Shown: positions 5,528 through 6,251 of the stretch, one piece after another | How positions within the stretch are numbered: position 1 is the first letter of the stretch | Layout: every line of letters begins with the position of its first letter | Assembly: GCA_001717015.1 (NCBI GenBank) | Contig: MAGV01000065.1 | Location: 2,080 to 8,330, forward strand | DNA from: Candidatus Methanosuratincola petrocarbonis (ex Vanwonterghem et al. 2016) | Lineage (GTDB): Archaea; Thermoproteota; Methanomethylicia; Methanomethylicales; Methanomethylicaceae | Direction of reading: 5' to 3' | Length of the DNA stretch: 6,251 nt | Notes under the pieces: generated by a model | Database searches by the model: none | What the model was told of the DNA's origin: nothing | Seen by the model: only the letters and a program-made list of their open reading frames with translations | Made by a program: the position numbers and the translations under genes

Positions 5528-5555
5528 AAGGCTTATACGCCTTCATTTTACTTTT
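5528..5555 (+). promoter_or_regulatory. Promoter of the winged-helix gene, or tRNA-Asn terminator
   Basis: Directly after the tRNA, AAAAGGCTTATAC contains an A-rich BRE-like part and a TATA-like CTTATA (5532-5537). It would place a transcription start near 5560, about 35 bases before the next gene. The same bases form a 5-bp hairpin, AAGGC (5528-5532) with GCCTT (5539-5543), followed by the T-rich TCATTTTACTTTT, which fits an archaeal terminator for the tRNA. The two readings are not exclusive. Confidence 0.4.
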
Positions 5556-5594
5556 CAAAAAGATAGGGTTTAGTAAGTAAAAAGGTGTCCAAAG

Positions 5595-6251
5595 ATGGAA
5601 GGGAAGATCCCGAAAGAGGTCTCGTCGACGATACTCATAACAGTCTACAGGTCGGGAGAGCTCACAATGACCGAGCTGCACGAGAAGACGAAGTTCAGCA
5701 CGATCACGGTATTGAACCACGTGAATGCCCTTTTGGCAGCAGGGCTGCTCGAGGAGGAGAGGGTAGGGAATTTCCCTAAGAAGAGAGTGCTGAAGACGAG
5801 CCAGGAGGGGAAGAGGATCGCAACCCTCCTCAACCTCGCGGACCTTTCCGGGCATGGCAGCGGCGACCTCATCGAGATGGGAGCGAAGGCGGGGAGGGTG
5901 GCAGCCTACCAAGAGGGGATCTCCTCCCTCAGGAGGGCGAAGGTCACGAAGGATTGGCTCGTTGCAGAGCTCTTCCTCAAGGGGATTGGTGGACTCGCGG
6001 GGGGAGTTGCGGCAGCCGCGAAGGGGCTCCCTGATGCGCTCTCCGACGAAAGGGAGGGGCTGAAAGAATGGTCAAAGAGGCTGGAGGCATACTACGCAGA
6101 GGGGCAGAGGCGCCTGGGAGCGGAAGATCTTAACGGGTGCGTCTCGCTCGTCTCTAAGGCCGTGGCAGAATTCGCGGGAGCTTCCAAGGTCTTCAGCGAT
6201 GCCGTCCAGAAATTGAAGGAGATGAAGCTCGAGGAGCTGGCGAACTACCTC
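5595..6251 (+). CDS. Winged-helix DNA-binding protein, 3' end outside window
   Basis: The frame starts at ATG 5595 and stays open for 219 codons to the window edge, so the protein is incomplete. Residues about 8-80 look like a MarR/ArsR-type winged helix: ILITVYRSGELTMTELHEKT gives helices 1 and 2, STITVLNHVNALLAAGLL (35-52) the recognition helix, and EERVGNFPKKRVLKTSQEG (54-72) the wing. The rest (about 90-219) is predicted helical: an alanine/glycine-rich segment GIGGLAGGVAAAAKGL (130-145), then a charged helical pair around LEAYYAEGQRRLGAEDL and LVSKAVAEFAGA (163-196). That pair faintly recalls HEPN or PaREP1-type helical repeats, but I would not assign it. GGTG (5584-5587) lies at ribosome-binding distance from the ATG. 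A transcriptional regulator is the likely role; its targets are unknown. Confidence 0.8.
   Translation, partial: MEGKIPKEVSSTILITVYRSGELTMTELHEKTKFSTITVLNHVNALLAAGLLEEERVGNFPKKRVLKTSQEGKRIATLLNLADLSGHGSGDLIEMGAKAGRVAAYQEGISSLRRAKVTKDWLVAELFLKGIGGLAGGVAAAAKGLPDALSDEREGLKEWSKRLEAYYAEGQRRLGAEDLNGCVSLVSKAVAEFAGASKVFSDAVQKLKEMKLEELANYL

Overview
The window is chromosomal DNA from an archaeon, most likely of the TACK lineage (Thermoproteota, possibly near Nitrososphaeria or Bathyarchaeia; I cannot place it more precisely). The evidence is an archaeal-type aIF1A, a Rio1 kinase, a two-KH Dim2/Pno1-like protein and both subunits of topoisomerase VI, together with TATA-box promoters, short anti-Shine-Dalgarno-compatible leaders and GC-rich coding sequence that strongly favours AGG for arginine.

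Layout. At the left edge a tRNA-Arg(TCG) gene lies on the minus strand; its last 3' bases are outside the window. Positions 72-326 hold no gene I can support, only a weak tRNA promoter and T-tract repeats. Positions 327-695 hold two small minus-strand reading frames: a 52-residue zinc-ribbon protein and a 68-residue two-helix membrane protein. They lie in the same frame and are separated only by one TAA and one further codon. An AT-rich divergent promoter region (696-796) follows, with a 7-bp dyad and a good TATA box. Next comes a plus-strand housekeeping cluster: aIF1A (797-1096), Rio1 (1171-1953), Dim2-like KH protein (1935-2600), Top6B (2604-4148) and Top6A (4105-5181). Behind Top6A lies a 5'-truncated PIN-domain remnant, then a complete tRNA-Asn(GTT) with encoded CCA (5450-5526). 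Last is a winged-helix protein (from 5595) that runs off the right edge.

How the genes work together. aIF1A, Rio1 and Dim2 act on the small ribosomal subunit (initiation and late maturation). Top6B/Top6A form the type IIB topoisomerase that relaxes supercoils and decatenates DNA. From Rio1 to Top6A every junction is a short gap or an overlap with a Shine-Dalgarno-like sequence, so Rio1-Dim2-Top6B-Top6A is probably one transcript. aIF1A has its own promoter, and Rio1 may have an additional one.

I found no CRISPR array, transposase, defence locus or clearly new system. The best leads are the split zinc-ribbon/membrane pair, the PIN fragment beside the tRNA, and the unrecognised helical domain of the right-edge regulator.
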